From: Gnetum montanum
Lineage: Eukaryota; Streptophyta; Gnetopsida; Gnetales; Gnetaceae
Assembly: GCA_015680685.1 (NCBI GenBank)
Contig: MNCI01000808.1
Location: forward strand, 514,413-578,412
Length of the DNA stretch: 64,000 nt
Direction of reading: 5' to 3'
The notes below the pieces were generated by a model. It had not been told where the DNA came from, made no database searches, and worked only from the letters and a program-made list of their open reading frames with translations. Numbering within the stretch: the stretch's first letter is position 1; every line of letters starts with the position of its first letter. Position numbers and translations under genes: made by a program. Positions 10,601 to 21,894 of this stretch are shown in pieces.

Positions 10601-10800
10601 TGCCCTCACCCAGGTTAAGTAGGCTCTAAAACAGAAAAATACTATGATGAGCCTGTATGACCTGATCATGATGTCTGTACCATACCGCAAGGCTCTGATC
10701 TGCATGTTGACAAAGATTCTAGTCGACGAAGACATGCTAGTGGAAGAGGAAGTAATCCACTCGGTCATGTTTCCCTTTTCACTCACAGAGCCTGAGCCAT
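7690..10800 (+). pseudogene. Element Z gag
   Basis: Nucleocapsid/capsid polyprotein of a Tat-type element. The ATG at 7690 is chosen because Y has the same start (MTS...TTxxI...V, GTTGAxxxLNP) at 47782. A Pro/Ala/Thr-rich region follows (about 8150-8800), then the gag core: MSLPHFTKYNGEGDPNAHLVTF, LYWYRALPCSSISTLEELL, RFKYNLKPE, LEPVQKFIQQW, SKLYYLATCTLSQAFAQTKSIQ. The zinc motif near 9880 reads FCDYH...GHNTNYY, with the last Cys lost. The linker (about 10590-10770) has ALTQVK..ALKQKN and SLYDLI. Many stops, mostly TAG. Confidence 0.8.
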
Positions 10801-11512
10801 CCTAATTAACTTTTAGCGACAACGACATTAGGGAAGATCTTGAGAGGGGTCAGGTTACCACGGCACTCTTGTTCATCATAATTTGGGTCGGCCAACATTG
10901 GATCCGAATGGTACACTTTGATGATGGGGCTGCCATGAACGTCATCCACTTTCGTATTGTGAACAAGTTGGGCTTGGTCAACCAGATCAAACCCACAACA
11001 ATGTCCTACCTAAGGTCATTCAACGGGGCACGTGTCCCGGTGAAAGGCATAGTCCACATGGACTTCGTAGTAGGGGATCAATTTCCCACAAACGCAACAT
11101 TTATCGTGGTTGAGGAAATGCTCGAGTTTAACCTAATCTTGGGGAGATCATGCTTAGCACAACTTAGGGTTGTCTCCTCATCCATACATCAAGAAATCCA
11201 CCTACCATACGTGAGCAGGGAGGTGGTGATCTATGGTGACGAAGTAGCAGTGTACGCTATCAGTAACGTAGACATGGAGTAGGGCTCAGAGGTCGTAACC
11301 TTTGAGAATGAACTACCTGCTTACGCTCGCACTGAACATCCAGCAAGAGAATGGACCTAGTAGACTAGCCTCCAAAACAAAACTGCATGGGTTGAGTTTC
11401 CCTTCCAAGCAGGGGACAACAATGTGGATGAGGGCCCTGACAAGGTGCCTCGACCTTACATTCCGATCAACCCACGATGGGTCAAGAGGCAGCTATGCAT
11501 AGCGTAGTAACC
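10801..11512 (+). pseudogene. Element Z protease, end of gag-pro
   Basis: Aspartic protease. The catalytic motif is VHFDDGAAMNVI, followed by NKLGLVNQIKPT and FNLILGRSCLAQL; the tail SSIHQEIHLPY matches X and Y. One long open stretch (10869-11282) has no stop, which is unusual for this window. The frame then runs to a pair of adjacent stops (TAG TAA at 11505-11510) directly after a conserved RQL..A end. Y ends in the same way (RQLRVA then TAG TAG), so this is the true end of the ORF rather than decay. Confidence 0.75.
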
Positions 11513-11589
11513 CCATTGCCTCTTGCCCAATTTCCATCCCTTGTACATTCACTGCCTTTTTCTTTGTTGACATATCATCCTTTTGACAT

Positions 11590-11800
11590 GTTACGCTAAG
11601 GCCCAAAATGGCCTGAAACTATGTTACGCAATGGCCCAAAATGGCCTAAATCTAGCAATGGCCTAAAATGGCCTAAAACTAGCATAAGTTACCAGTTAGC
11701 CATTGTTCGGGTTGTTAACGTATCATCTCTTTGGAATGTTACGCAAAGGCCCGAAACGGCCTAAAACTAGAAATGGCCCGAAATGGCCTAAAACTAGAAC
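11590..11800 (+). repeat. GGCC-rich short tandem repeats after gag-pro
   Basis: The motif ATGGCCCAAAATGGCCTAAA (with A/G variants) recurs about six times, each copy holding two GGCC sites in a near-palindrome. Y has two to three copies at the same place (51659-51725). The repeats lie between the gag-pro stops and the 3' end of the antisense gene. Confidence 0.75.
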
Positions 11801-11913
11801 ATGAAAGCATGAACATTTTATACAAAACGCAACACATATGCAATGCACAAGTTAGCACAAAATCAATTTCTATTTCACAAAATCATCTTTTCTTTATTCA
11901 AAACTATTGTATT
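11801..11913 (+). other. Spacer between GGCC repeats and antisense gene
   Basis: AT-rich sequence with no gene. By position it would hold the 3' end of the antisense aORF transcript; no polyadenylation signal can be assigned with confidence. Confidence 0.35.
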
Positions 11914-12895
11914 TTAAACAATGTTTGCAAAAATTTGTTCCAAAAATTTTAAAATTCCAAAAAAAAATCCCATGCTGTCATGGGTGTCTCTGTTCGCATC
12001 ATCTTTTCCTTTCATTCCTGCATCATTGCCTTTTGCATCACCTTTCCCTATGTTATTGTCTACCGGTTCTTTATTTCCTCCCTCTATGGGCCCTGCACCC
12101 TCATCTGGAGCCTGCATCATAGGGGTGAAGTAGTTAGTTAGGGAAACAAACACAAACTACAATAGAGTGTAAGCATTAACACGATAGAAAGAAACTAACC
12201 TGAGAAGGGCTTGTGTCCATCTCCAGGGATATCTGGTCCAAGCCGAGCCCAAGGCGGTACCAGACCTCCTCTACCATGATGTCCATCCAACACCTATTGC
12301 TTGGTTCAGCTTCCGTAGCATCTCTCTCCCTTTCCACGGTTGTCCACCTTGGTGGCCCTGGCAAAAAGGAGATATTTGCGGTCTCTCCTGTGGAAAGGTC
12401 CACTTTCAGGTCAGGAGATTTTGTAACCTTTACCTGCTCCTTGAAATTGGCATAGGCCTCAAAAGTGTCAATGGAATTTATGAATTCTTCATACCTAAAC
12501 ACCTCCACAGTAGTGTCCTTGTACAGTTTACGATGGGTGGCATTTTTCCATTTATACATGTGTTTATGGTTTCTCTGGGACCGCCCCCATTCGTAAACCT
12601 TGGAACTGAAGTCTTTCAAATCCTAACACTTCTAGGCTAGCAAGTCCATCTACATTTGCTATTTTATTACTTTGCAGGTGGCTTCAACATTCTGATGCGC
12701 GACAGTCCAAAACTAGTGTAGTCTATCACAGCCGTGCGCCAGTCTTCATTATTTGTGTCACGGGCTATGAGGAACTTATTCCTCGACCTAAGATCCTCCA
12801 CCTTGGCGACCAGGTCGGCCTCTCTTTGCTCAGCCCTTTGAACCCATTTCCACAGGTCCTCGTTGATGCACTTATATTTCCCCGAGCGTAAGCTA
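11914..12895 (-). pseudogene. Element Z antisense accessory gene (aORF), C-terminal part
   Basis: Product unknown. Two open stretches on the minus strand, 12895-12667 and 12619-12176, align with 52893-52555 and 52530-52080 of Y. Shared blocks include LRSG..K..NEDLWKW (Y: NEELWKWAHRSDQRE), VAKVEDLRSR.NFL, EWGRSQRNHKHMYKW, FKEQVKV...PDL.V.LSTGET, and LDQISLEMDTSPSQVS. The charged E/K/R-rich N-terminal part may form a coiled coil. Orientation is opposite to gag-pro of the same element. The upstream (N-terminal) exons seen in Y are missing; sequence after about 12896 no longer aligns. Confidence 0.65.
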
Positions 12896-13100
12896 TGGCT
12901 AGCGCTAGGGTTATCGTAAACGGTGTAAACAATGATGCAAAACGTAAATAGAGCGTAGTTAATTGTAAATAAAGCATAAATAGAGCTATATTGTAAAACA
13001 AAGCATAAATAGAAGTAAACAATGTAAATGGGAGGCAATGATGAAACTATATTGTATTGTTCAAACAGGAATATGCACCGGTCAAAGTGTAGTTTCACAC
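12896..13100. other. AT-rich spacer, junction between Z and LTR B
   Basis: Contains several GTAAATAGAG/GCATAAATAG-like short repeats (12940-13020). It could be a diverged aORF intron or the end of LTR B. No coding signal. Confidence 0.35.
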
Positions 13101-13372
13101 GTGTGGATGGCAAGTCAAATGCCTAGCCTCGGAATGATATGACGTGATGATGCGACAATGAACGTGAGAGAAAATTGGAAGCCAACAATCAGATGTTCCG
13201 AGCACCCAAGGATTGCAAGTTCTATCCTTTTTCAGAATTTCCAATCTCCCCAATTTTTCAGAATTGCCAATCTCTCCAATTTTTGCCTTCCTCAATCTTC
13301 TTCTTTTTTGCCTTCTCCATCTTCTTCTTTTTGCCTCCTTTTTGCCTCCTCTTGTTTATGTAAATTGATAGG

Positions 13373-13382
13373 GTATTTATAG
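13373..13382 (-). promoter_or_regulatory. TATA box of LTR B
   Basis: CTATAAATAC on the minus strand, in a C/T-rich context, about 890 bp from the expected LTR start. The Y LTR has TATAAATAG about 940 bp from its start, so the spacing is comparable. Confidence 0.6.
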
Positions 13383-13433
13383 GGTTGGGCTAGGGTTTGG
13401 CTAGGTTTTTCAAGAATGAAATCAACAGTTGGG

Positions 13434-13515
13434 AGATGAGAAGAGAATAGATCTAGTGACATGTGTCCCATGGNAAGATGAGAAGAGAATAGATCTAGTG
13501 ACATGTGTCCCATGG
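13434..13515. other. Assembly join: N flanked by exact 40-bp duplication
   Basis: 13434-13473 and 13476-13515 are identical and are separated by the single N at 13474 (plus one base). This is the pattern of two contigs joined without merging their overlap. LTR B should be read with one copy removed. Confidence 0.85.
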
Positions 13516-14266
13516 ATAGTTGGCACGAGTTGAGTTTGTGTTAGATAGTTGTGCATTAGTTGGATGTGTGCTGGATATTTGCCTCCTTTGACCAAGTTCA
13601 ATGTATTTTACAATTTGTGGGTCATTCGAGCCCATGACAATATAAAAAAATTAGAAAAGCCCTCAAGCGATAAAAATTTATAAAGAAAATTAAGAAGGAT
13701 TAACTCTGCCTTGCTTGTCTATCATCCAGCGTGACCTGCAGTGTGACCTGTAGTGTGCCCTCCAAAACTTACAATTTTGGGTTGAAATCTAGAATTTTTA
13801 AAGGCTAGGACCCATAGTTATCAATAGTGGACCTTGAGGACAACTTACACCCTTAAAATCAAGTCATTTTGGCTTAGTTTTGGGGCTCTAAAACTTGGTG
13901 ACGTTGATCCTTACGTTGTGCAATGTCTGAAAAAATAACCCCAGAGTAACCAAGTTAAAATGGCATATTTGAGATCCAAATCTTGATTTTGGCCTATTTT
14001 GACCCAATTCCGGGGCTCCAAAAGTTGGTGATGCTGATCCTTACGCTATGTAGGGTTTGAAAAAATAAGCAAAGTGCACTTAGCCAAAACCAAACATTTT
14101 GAACCTAAAAATTTTGATTATGGATGCTGGAAGTTGGTGCATTTGCTTGTGGGCCTCGGGGAGACCTTGCCTGTTGAATCATGGACCATCGGGGGCTGTT
14201 TCGGAGGCCTCCAAGTTTGGTCATGCTGTACTCATGTTGGGCAGCAGCATGACTTAGCTTGATTCT

Positions 14267-16349
14267 TGTCTAAAATTTTGCATGCAAACCATCCAAGGCA
14301 TTCTACCTTTGTTTACTTTTCTAGCTTGCCCTTGGGTGAAGGTAGGGTTAGCTGTGGCTGCCTGACGATCTCACGATGTCTGTTTCCCTTCCAGCCTTAC
14401 ACAGACGATTTAGGTTAGTACAATCCCTAATGGAGCTTCCAGCAGACTTCTCCCCCACTACTACGTATTTTTGCAGCAACGCATTTCTCCTACTGCAGTC
14501 GCCCATTGAGCAGGGGCTAGGCATGGTTCCCTGTCATTTCTACAACTCCAAGTCATTGCAGCTACACATGGTCTGCTGGTGGTCTTCAGGCGTCGACGTT
14601 GCATTTTTTCGTTGCTCCCACCATCTGTGGGTTGGTGGTGGTTGTAGGATCACATCACGGCAGGTTCCTGCCAGGCCCTGTTCAGTGTTGTTCTTGTTGT
14701 GTGTATTCTTCCTCCTCCCCCACTCCCATGTCAGTTCCAAAACTTCCATTTTTGTAGTTGTGTGTTTCCATGTTGTGTTGGCTGGTGGATGCTGCCGTTA
14801 TCTATGCAGAAGAGGGTCGACCGGTGGAGGGAGTAGGAGGATGGGACTACCGACGGTGGTGGTAGTCTAGTGGTTCGTGTCAGCAGTGACATTCACATAG
14901 GTGCTGGTTGGAATGATGGTTGTAGCTTGTACAATGGTTGGCAGTATGCATGTAATGTGCATGGCAGCGCAGGAGCAGCGCAACAGCGTTTGCAGGGCGA
15001 CATGTGGCATGGGTCAGCGTGGGCCTCTATGATGCTCATGTAGTCATTATGCGGTGGTCGGAGCTGTCGTTCTCTGCATGGTTTAGAGCCCACGTGCCTG
15101 ATTCATTTTCTGCTTCATTTTCTGCCACTCCTTCTATTGATGCATAAAATTTGTACACATCGGTAAAAAAAAATTGGTTTTAGGAGACTACTGCCTATGG
15201 TGCCTCCCGTATGGGTAGGAAAACCCATAAATAGTCTTGGCTAAAAAGGGCTACGTGGCCTTTTAAAAATAATAAATAAAATTGGAAAATTAGGGAATTT
15301 AAATTTTTTTTAAAAAAAATTTAAGAATACAATAAGTAACTAAAATGAATAAAATTTTCCCTAATCCCGCTGATGCTACTAGTTTGTTGATGCGGATGGT
15401 GTCCACTACTAGGTAGGAAGACCACGACTTCCGCTTAAAGAGAGATAGAGAAGAAGAGAGACTACTGCAGGGAGGTGCTACCTCTTTGGCACTACTGTCA
15501 TAGTTGCTACAATGCAAGAAGAAGATTGTCTGCATGCTAGGGAGCCAAAAGAGAATGAAAGAGACTATTCGTCATTTTGTCAGGCATGTGCATTGCCTAG
15601 AACACTACTGTCGTAGAGAGAAAGGAGTGGGGAGGAGGGGAAAGTGATAAAGAGAGACTTCCCACTGTAGTATGCATAGGATAGCAACTACGATCGCTCC
15701 AAGCCTGTTTCCTTCCACCACCTTTTGTGCATTGCTATAAATAGAAAGGTTGTCCACCCACATCTGCACCACCGAGACAAGCCCCTATCCCAAAAAAATG
15801 GCATGTCTCGTGTCCTGCACGTGGGCTACGTTGTCTACATTGTTGCAGATAGAAAGAAGAGAGAGAGCCCTCCTCTTGTTGCTGGGGAGACCCACCCTCT
15901 ATTTTCAAGCCAAGAGACCCCTCTTGATGTGTCTCGCACAAATCGTCAACCCCCATTGTCAATCCCAAAAGAGAAGAAAGAAACTATTGTTAGTTTCTTG
16001 GTTGTTGATTATCCTAGGCACCTCCCTGGATGACCCCCTTGCCCATCTACGTGTGCCTTAATGGAGAGAGATGCAGCTATTAGGGAAGAGAGCTCAATTT
16101 GTTAAGCAGGCCCTCGCTCTCCCCCACAACCATTTGCAATGTGCCTAACTGAGATAGAGGAGGCTACAAGTGCTACCCACAGTCTGGCATCACATCACCG
16201 CATGAACATTGGCCTATAGTGCCTACAATAGCATTTGCAGGACAACATGTGGCATGGGCCAGCGTGGGCCTCCATCATGCTCATGTATCATTATGTGGTG
16301 GTGGGAGGTGCTGTTCTTTGTACGTGGTTCATTTTGCTAGAGCCCACAT
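14267..16349. other. Unrecognised region with a duplicated ~150-bp block
   Basis: No known domain or LTR end. A block at about 14985-15130 (GCAGGGCGACATGTGGCATG, GCGTGGGCCTC) is repeated at about 16228-16380 with moderate divergence, bracketing 1.1 kb. A 164-codon plus-strand open frame at 14376-14870 is Cys/Ser/Val-rich, lacks similarity I can recognise and is probably chance. This may be the diverged left part of the element U 5' LTR. Confidence 0.35.
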
Positions 16350-17333
16350 GCTAAATTCATTTTCTACCACTTATTCACTCTCAATAGCACATGAGTATGA
16401 CTGGTGGGCAGCCATGCACATAAATGTACATGGCAGTGTCAAATCATTACTAGTCAATGCTAACGTTATGAGGCCAAGGCCTCTCGTTGTCATTTCTCTT
16501 TCATTTTCTTTGTAAAAGTGATAGAAATATTCTTTTCAATTATGCTCTCATCAAGATCTAATCATGTGCAGGTTTAATGGAAGTGGAAGAGGTAGAGGAT
16601 GATGGGTTAGATCAATCCAAATAAATTTTCCTTTCTCCTTCCTAATGCAACAAGAGAGGAGGTGATGGGGGAGGGGGCAGGCAGGCGGATGGGGAGAGAT
16701 TTTTCCAAGATTGAGGAACAAAGGGAAAATCCCAGGGTTCTTTTTTATTTTTATTACCTATTTGATGACACTCTCAGAGACATTTCCATGTGCAATAGTA
16801 AGCAGATTTCAGAGCCAGAGGTTGCACACTTGTCAGAGGAGGTGTGCTTCTTGCAGGCATGGGTAGACAGGGCTACATTAGAAGTTATTCTATTTGTTAT
16901 TCAAACTTGGTGCTCATTTCTGAGCTAAGTCTTTGTTTTATCCTACTATTTTAAGTTTTAGTTACTTAACTTTGGACTCTATTGTTTGGATTAAAAACAA
17001 AGTTTGTGTTTCTTTAAAACTCTAGTTAATCTTTGTCCAAGTTATAGTTATCTCATGGTTTTCATTTCACACTTAATTAATGTACAGGTGTCCTTGCTGA
17101 AATTTTAGAGTAAATAATTATTTCTTTGCCAAAGTTGTTATGGACTATTATGTACCTGTTAAAATTGTTTAATTTACTAGCATCTTTAAATGTCACATTT
17201 TATAAAACACCACATTGCCTTTCCAACTAAGACTATTCCTGGAATTTTGTACTGATATGAGAGGCACCTTAGGAAATATTCTCTTTAAACAAGTTTTGTG
17301 GATGTTGTTGTGTTCAAAATTTATGCATCAACA
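16350..17333 (+). mobile_element. Element U 5' LTR (right part)
   Basis: About 980 bp repeat, in direct orientation, at 33920-34858. Shared landmarks include ATTCATTTTC.GCCACT.ATTCACTC, GGTGGGCAGCCATGCA, TGTACATGGCAGTGTCAAATC, ATGAGGCC.AGGCCTCT, GAGCCA.AGGTTGCA.ACTTGTCAGAGGAGGTGTGC and ATTATGTACCT. It ends CATCAACA at 17333, followed within seven bases by a primer site. The left end is not determined; homology fades near 16350. Confidence 0.65.
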
Positions 17334-17339
17334 CTTTTT

Positions 17340-17356
17340 TGGCACTACAAGGAGGG
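17340..17356 (+). promoter_or_regulatory. Primer binding site of element U
   Basis: TGGCACTACAAGGAGGG directly follows the repeat end. It differs from the Y site (46948) at one base. This is the main evidence that the 16.4-17.3 kb block is a 5' LTR and that U belongs with the Tat-type elements here. Confidence 0.65.
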
Positions 17357-17756
17357 CTTGTTTCGTTTGCTATTCTTGTTTCATTTCCTGTGCTTGTTTA
17401 CTAAAAATTTCTATTTGTCAATTCCTTGAAGTTTCTATTCCTAAAATGTTTTGCTTTATTTTAATTTCTGTGAATCTCTATCACCAAACCCCTTCATTTT
17501 CAATTTTTAGAAAACTTTTGTTTCCTAAAAATTTTCGATTCTTGTTACCAAAATCCTCATTGCCTGTTTCTAACCTTGTTTACAACTGTTGGTTCTTTAG
17601 TTTAATTTATCTTCTCAACCCTCAGTTTTTAAGTCCCATTTACAAGTCTATACTTTGGTAGTCCTTCCCTTAGTTTGAACTTTGGAAAGGTGATTAATTA
17701 CATTATTCTAGTTTAAATTTACGTTTCTAAAATTTTACATTTTCTATTTTATTTCA

Positions 17757-17806
17757 AATATATATATATATAGAAATTTCAATTTTTCATATATATATAT
17801 ATATAG
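17757..17806. repeat. Two TA microsatellite runs
   Basis: Runs of about seven to eight TA units at 17757-17772 and 17791-17806, separated by about 20 bases. Confidence 0.85.
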
Positions 17807-17875
17807 TATTTAAATATTTTTTGTTTTTTTTAATTTTATAATTTTTTAGCATTTATGTTTCAAATTTTTCATTTT

Positions 17876-17880
17876 ATGAG
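17876..17880. repeat. Target-site duplication of W, left copy
   Basis: ATGAG, identical to 27738-27742. Confidence 0.85.
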
Positions 17881-18663
17881 TGATGAACCACGATATTGCA
17901 TCTGCGATATCGGATCAACCATGCGATGTCAGATACCTGATAAATAAGAGGTGACACCCTTGGTTTCCACATTAGAAGTTAGTCCCTTAGCCAAAATCTT
18001 TCCATTTTTTCCCTCTAGAGTTAGAATTATTTCTGTGTGCCTGCAGTAGGAGTCATAGAGTGAATGGATCTTTATTCAAGCATTGTGTAGTTAAGAACAC
18101 TTTGTGTATGGAAATAAAGAAGAACTTTATGATCAACCTTGTAGCATACACAATATTTTAATTAATGTTAATTATTATTTAATTATTTCATAGTTGATTA
18201 ATGATTTCTCTCACCCTACAACTCTCTTAGTTAAATACATTCAGTATGACCACTTCAAGCATGCGTGTAGTGCTTGGTAACCTAGTAACGATTAGCATTT
18301 GGTAATCTTAGTAGTGTTGCACCAGTTCAAGATGTGTACAACAAGTGGAAATGGATACTAGTGTTAGGAGTACTTAGAACTTAGTTAATGAATAGTTAAA
18401 TTAGATTAGTCACTTAGTTATATCTCTCTCTTCTCCTTATTAGCGCAGGATATAAAACACATAAAATCCATAAAAATCATATGCCTAAAGCTTATGTAAC
18501 CATACAACCGTGACATATAAGTAAGTTTGGAAAGACAAAGATCAATTAACCCGTTATTATTCCAAAAAGGTGCATAGGTACTTAGTCCTTGGAATTCGAT
18601 CGGATCGTGCATAAAATGCTTGTATTCATATGGTTGAGCGTAGGGGTACCTCGCCACTCATCA
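17881..18663 (+). mobile_element. Element W 5' LTR
   Basis: 783 bp, TGATGAAC...CACTCATCA. Repeated at 26929-27737. It contains GATATC-type palindromic U3 sequence (17891-17935), a decayed TATA (TGATAAATAAG, 17938) and two copies of a CTTGGTAACC-like unit (about 18270-18330). Its last 30 bp (GTTGAGCGTAGGGGTACCTC...) are conserved in the solo LTR at 28460 and the V LTR at 43073. Confidence 0.9.
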
Positions 18664-18683
18664 TTGACATCATTATTGGGGAC
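18664..18683 (+). promoter_or_regulatory. Decayed primer binding site of W
   Basis: The 20 bases directly after the LTR end in ATTGGGGAC. They match the Athila-type tRNA-Asp site (TGGCGCCGTTGCCGGGGA) if several transitions (C to T, G to A) are allowed. Assignment to tRNA-Asp is an inference. Confidence 0.5.
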
Positions 18684-18774
18684 TTAGTTTTTTGTGCACT
18701 AAGTTGAACTTAGGAAATCATTCACATCGTTGGAATGAACCCTTAGGGTTGATTAAGAAAAAGATAATAGTACA

Positions 18775-20700
18775 TTGCACACTGAACAAGACATGATGTC
18801 TTCTTCTTCACACAAAATCACTTCACCACCTAGGACTAACACAAGAAATAATCGGTGGCAGGATGCACATGACGTTGATCCACCAATCCCTCAACAGTTT
18901 CATGTGGTATACATTCATCCTGATAAATATGTACCTGAATTTACCTTTATTCTCCACCAAGATGAACAACTACGTTGGTGTAACTTGGAAGGTAACATAG
19001 TGTTACTTCCCGACTGTTCAGTCCCAAGTATGCTTCTTCATGCTCTACCACGAATAGGCATGTAACACTTACATGCAGAGTACATTATGCAGGACTATGA
19101 TTCGAGAGACTATTGTCCCACTGAAGTGCAACGTCAAAGGGATTTGCAACAAGAGAGACACCATAAGTCATTGAAGAGAAAATGGTCAAGGATGCCCTCC
19201 ACGTTTTAAGTGAAATTGAGGGTGATGAACCTGCCTCAGGTAGTCACCCACATAACGATGTTCCTCCCCTTGACTTTGGCGAAGGGGTTGTGTATCAGAA
19301 CCTTCATTCTACTATTCACAACCCAGGTGCTGATACCAATGAACACAAAGTATCCAAAAAATGAACAAAGACACATGACAAAGGTGGGCATTCTGATCGC
19401 AATTGCGATCAAGGTAGAGACCACAAAAGGGAAGGTAGTAGACACTGTCATGGTGGTGGTTCTCCTTCTTCTTCACATTCATCATCTCCTTCACCCTCTC
19501 CTTCCATGTCCAAATGTACCCATATAGAAACAAATTATGGGGATAAGGGCAAACAAAGTGGAAGTCACAAATGAGACAACCAAGATAGAGGATGAGGCCA
19601 CTCTAGGGAATCACGCCATAGAAGAACGAAGAGTAGGGAACCACGTAGGCACCATAGATGCTACGAATGAGATGATCATGATGAACCCCTAATTGCTTTG
19701 TGAAGCATGCTAGATATAACTGAGGCTATGAGAGTGCCAAAAAGGCATCAAAAAGATAGTAGGATCAAGAGGTTAGACATGAATAACATCTCATGATTTG
19801 AAGGGGGATATAACGCTAATCCTCAAAATCACTTACAAGAATTTCATGATGCATGTGCCTTGAAAAACATAGAAAACAAGTGGCAAAAACTTAAGTTGTT
19901 TCCACAGACACTAATAAAAGAAGCTAAAAGCTAGTACTAGTCCTTAGAACTAGAATCCATCTATAGGTGGAGTACTATGTTAGAATTGTTCAACGATAAG
20001 TATCAAACATACTCCCGGGTGTCTAATCTACGAAAGCAAGTCCAAGGATGGAAAAAAGGAATTCATAAACCCTTGGATGCTACCATGGGCTGCTATTATG
20101 CACTAATACATTGTTGTCCTAGCCATGTTTATTTGCAACGGGATCAACTATGCCATCTCGTAGATGGGCTTAGGCATGAAACGAGAAGAACCCTTAGGAC
20201 TTATGCCCAAGGGAGGTTATTTGAGCTTAGGTCTCATCAAATTCATAGGCTACTAGAGCAAGTTGCTAAGGAAGAAGCTGAGCTACAAAAAAGAGAGAGT
20301 GCAGAAGAATATAACCGAGATCCTTCCCTCTGAAAGAAGGGAGTAAGATTTTGTGAAGATGAGGAAGAGTCACCACTCGAAGAGATGGTGAATAGGAAAA
20401 CCTTGCATATCTAAAAGTTAGCATCAGAAGTATCAGCAAAGGTAGACCAAATGTGGGACTCCCTGGATAGTGGGTTTCAAACTATTCTCAAAGTAGTATA
20501 GGAGTCTAGAGAGTGAGGTAGTGATCATGACAAAATGAAAAAGAGAGAAGCAAACAATGCATGTAACAAGGGTCGGTAAAGTTGCTATTATTGAAGAGGT
20601 TGTAGACTCATATATAAAAAATGATAGTGGATGTGAGATTTGTCAATACAACCATTCTAAGGGATGTTGTCCTATGATCTCACATATACAGGAGTCTAGG
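18775..20700 (+). pseudogene. Element W gag
   Basis: Capsid/nucleocapsid protein. The N-terminal part (18775-19065) is open; the next 700 bp have shifts and stops. The gag core at about 19800-20333 reads ANPQNHLQEFHDAC, LKLFPQTLI, IYRWSTMLELF, FNDKY and then a charged helix-rich tail. A zinc knuckle follows at 20632-20670 (CEICQYNHSKGCC, CX2CX3HX4C), typical of Athila/Ty3 gag. In-frame TAG codons replace expected Trp or Gln at 19932 and nearby. The region between knuckle and protease (20700-21240) is Pro/Gln/Tyr-rich. Confidence 0.75.
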
Positions 20701-21246
20701 ATGTATGCACTTAATCCACATTTAAACAAACGGCAAACATCCCAACGGTTACCTTATCCCCAAGGTAACCCAAGATAGTTTCACCAATCTTTAACATATT
20801 ATCCAAGTGGAACTCCACCATAACCAATGGAGCCACATCAATAGTGGCAACACCCACAATCCTGGGAAATGCCACCACCAAGGCAACAATATCCTTACCG
20901 ACAACCTGACACATATGAATATTACGTGCAACATCCAATCCTTCCACTTGACTCTTTTGGTCATGTTACTTCCCAACATCACTACCAAGCCCGTGAGTAC
21001 TATAGGACTCCCTCTCCTATGGGTGACATTCCACAAGTGTACCATCCTTCCAATCTGGTTGCATCTCTCCCACCAATAGCTCCATTACCACCTACTCCAG
21101 CAATGCAAGGTGAACTCCCTACTCAACCAGAACAATGCAATGCCACAAGTATTGTTAATCCTCAACCTACTGTTGGTTCTAACAACCATATGAAGAAAAG
21201 ATCTTTCTTTAGAACCAATAGTCCAACCAAGCCTTTTCAACCCTAA

Positions 21247-21894
21247 GTGGCCAAGTCTTTGGACGTCTTCGTATCAACTAAAGCTTCAAAGCCTCTTTCG
21301 AACTTAACATCAGATTCTATGCATACGGTCATGTTAAAACATGTTGTTACTAATTGGATCAAAGCTGGCCACCTTCTCAGGAAAATCTCTGATCCTAGGA
21401 GTCCCCTAATATATCTACAAATCGCAAGGAATGAGCCATGCAAAGCTCTTTTGGATTCAGGTTCTAATGTCAACCTAATATCACAAGAAATGTATAAGGC
21501 CTAGAACCTATCTCCATTAAAAAAGAGCAATGTTCATTTAGAGTTGGTCGAAAAATCCATCATTGTTCCCTTGGGATTAGTGGAGGACATTGTTACCACT
21601 ATTTGTGGATGGTCATATTCAACTGACTTCCTGGTGATTCAAGTGAATAACAGTAAGGAAGACTTCCTGATCATAATGGGAACGGCATGGCTAAGCCCTA
21701 TTGATGCGTGCCTAGGTATCCACGATCTTTCCCTAGAAATATCTAAGGAAAATACTCTCAAAAAGATCGAGAAGAAGAAGGTCCCATGCATCACATACAG
21801 TGACATAGGGTGCAATTGCATGCAAAGATCATGGGTTGTCCAAATTTTAACATTTCCTGCATGCAATCAATGTGCACAAATGATCAACATGTAA
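21247..21894 (+). pseudogene. Element W protease
   Basis: Retropepsin-type aspartic protease. The active site ALLDSGSNVNLIS (codon for the catalytic Asp at 21454) is intact, and the second motif appears as DFLIIMGTAWLSPIDA, the counterpart of LILGRPWL. One stop separates the two halves at 21502. Two open stretches (21247-21504, 21544-21894) are in the same frame. It lies 250 bp upstream of RT. Confidence 0.8.

Larger units (their letters stand above)
13101..14266 (-). mobile_element. LTR B: X-type LTR, probable 5' LTR of element X
   Basis: 13491-14266 repeats LTR A in the same orientation with about 6% differences and one 63-bp deletion. Unlike LTR A it continues to lower coordinates through a promoter: the minus strand reads CCCTATAAATACCC (13373-13382), followed by A/G-rich transcribed-leader-like sequence. 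The LTR start (TGAAACACC on minus) is missing at the high end, where homology stops at 14266. The low-coordinate boundary is not visible; 13101 is approximate. A gap base with a duplicated 40-mer lies inside (13434-13515). Confidence 0.6.
17357..17880 (+). other. Element U leader, left of the W insertion
   Basis: AT-rich, no repeats like those of Y or Z. Two (TA)n runs occur at 17757-17772 and 17791-17806. The last five bases, ATGAG (17876-17880), are the target duplication of element W. Confidence 0.5.

Noticed and set aside
14376-14870. 164-codon plus-strand ORF as a host gene
   Set aside because: No recognisable domain, odd Cys/Ser/Val composition, no codon or splice evidence, and it lies between retroelement fragments.
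17215-17661. 148-codon ORF
   Set aside because: Runs across the U LTR end and primer site into AT-rich leader; hydrophobic composition follows from TTT/TTA-rich sequence.
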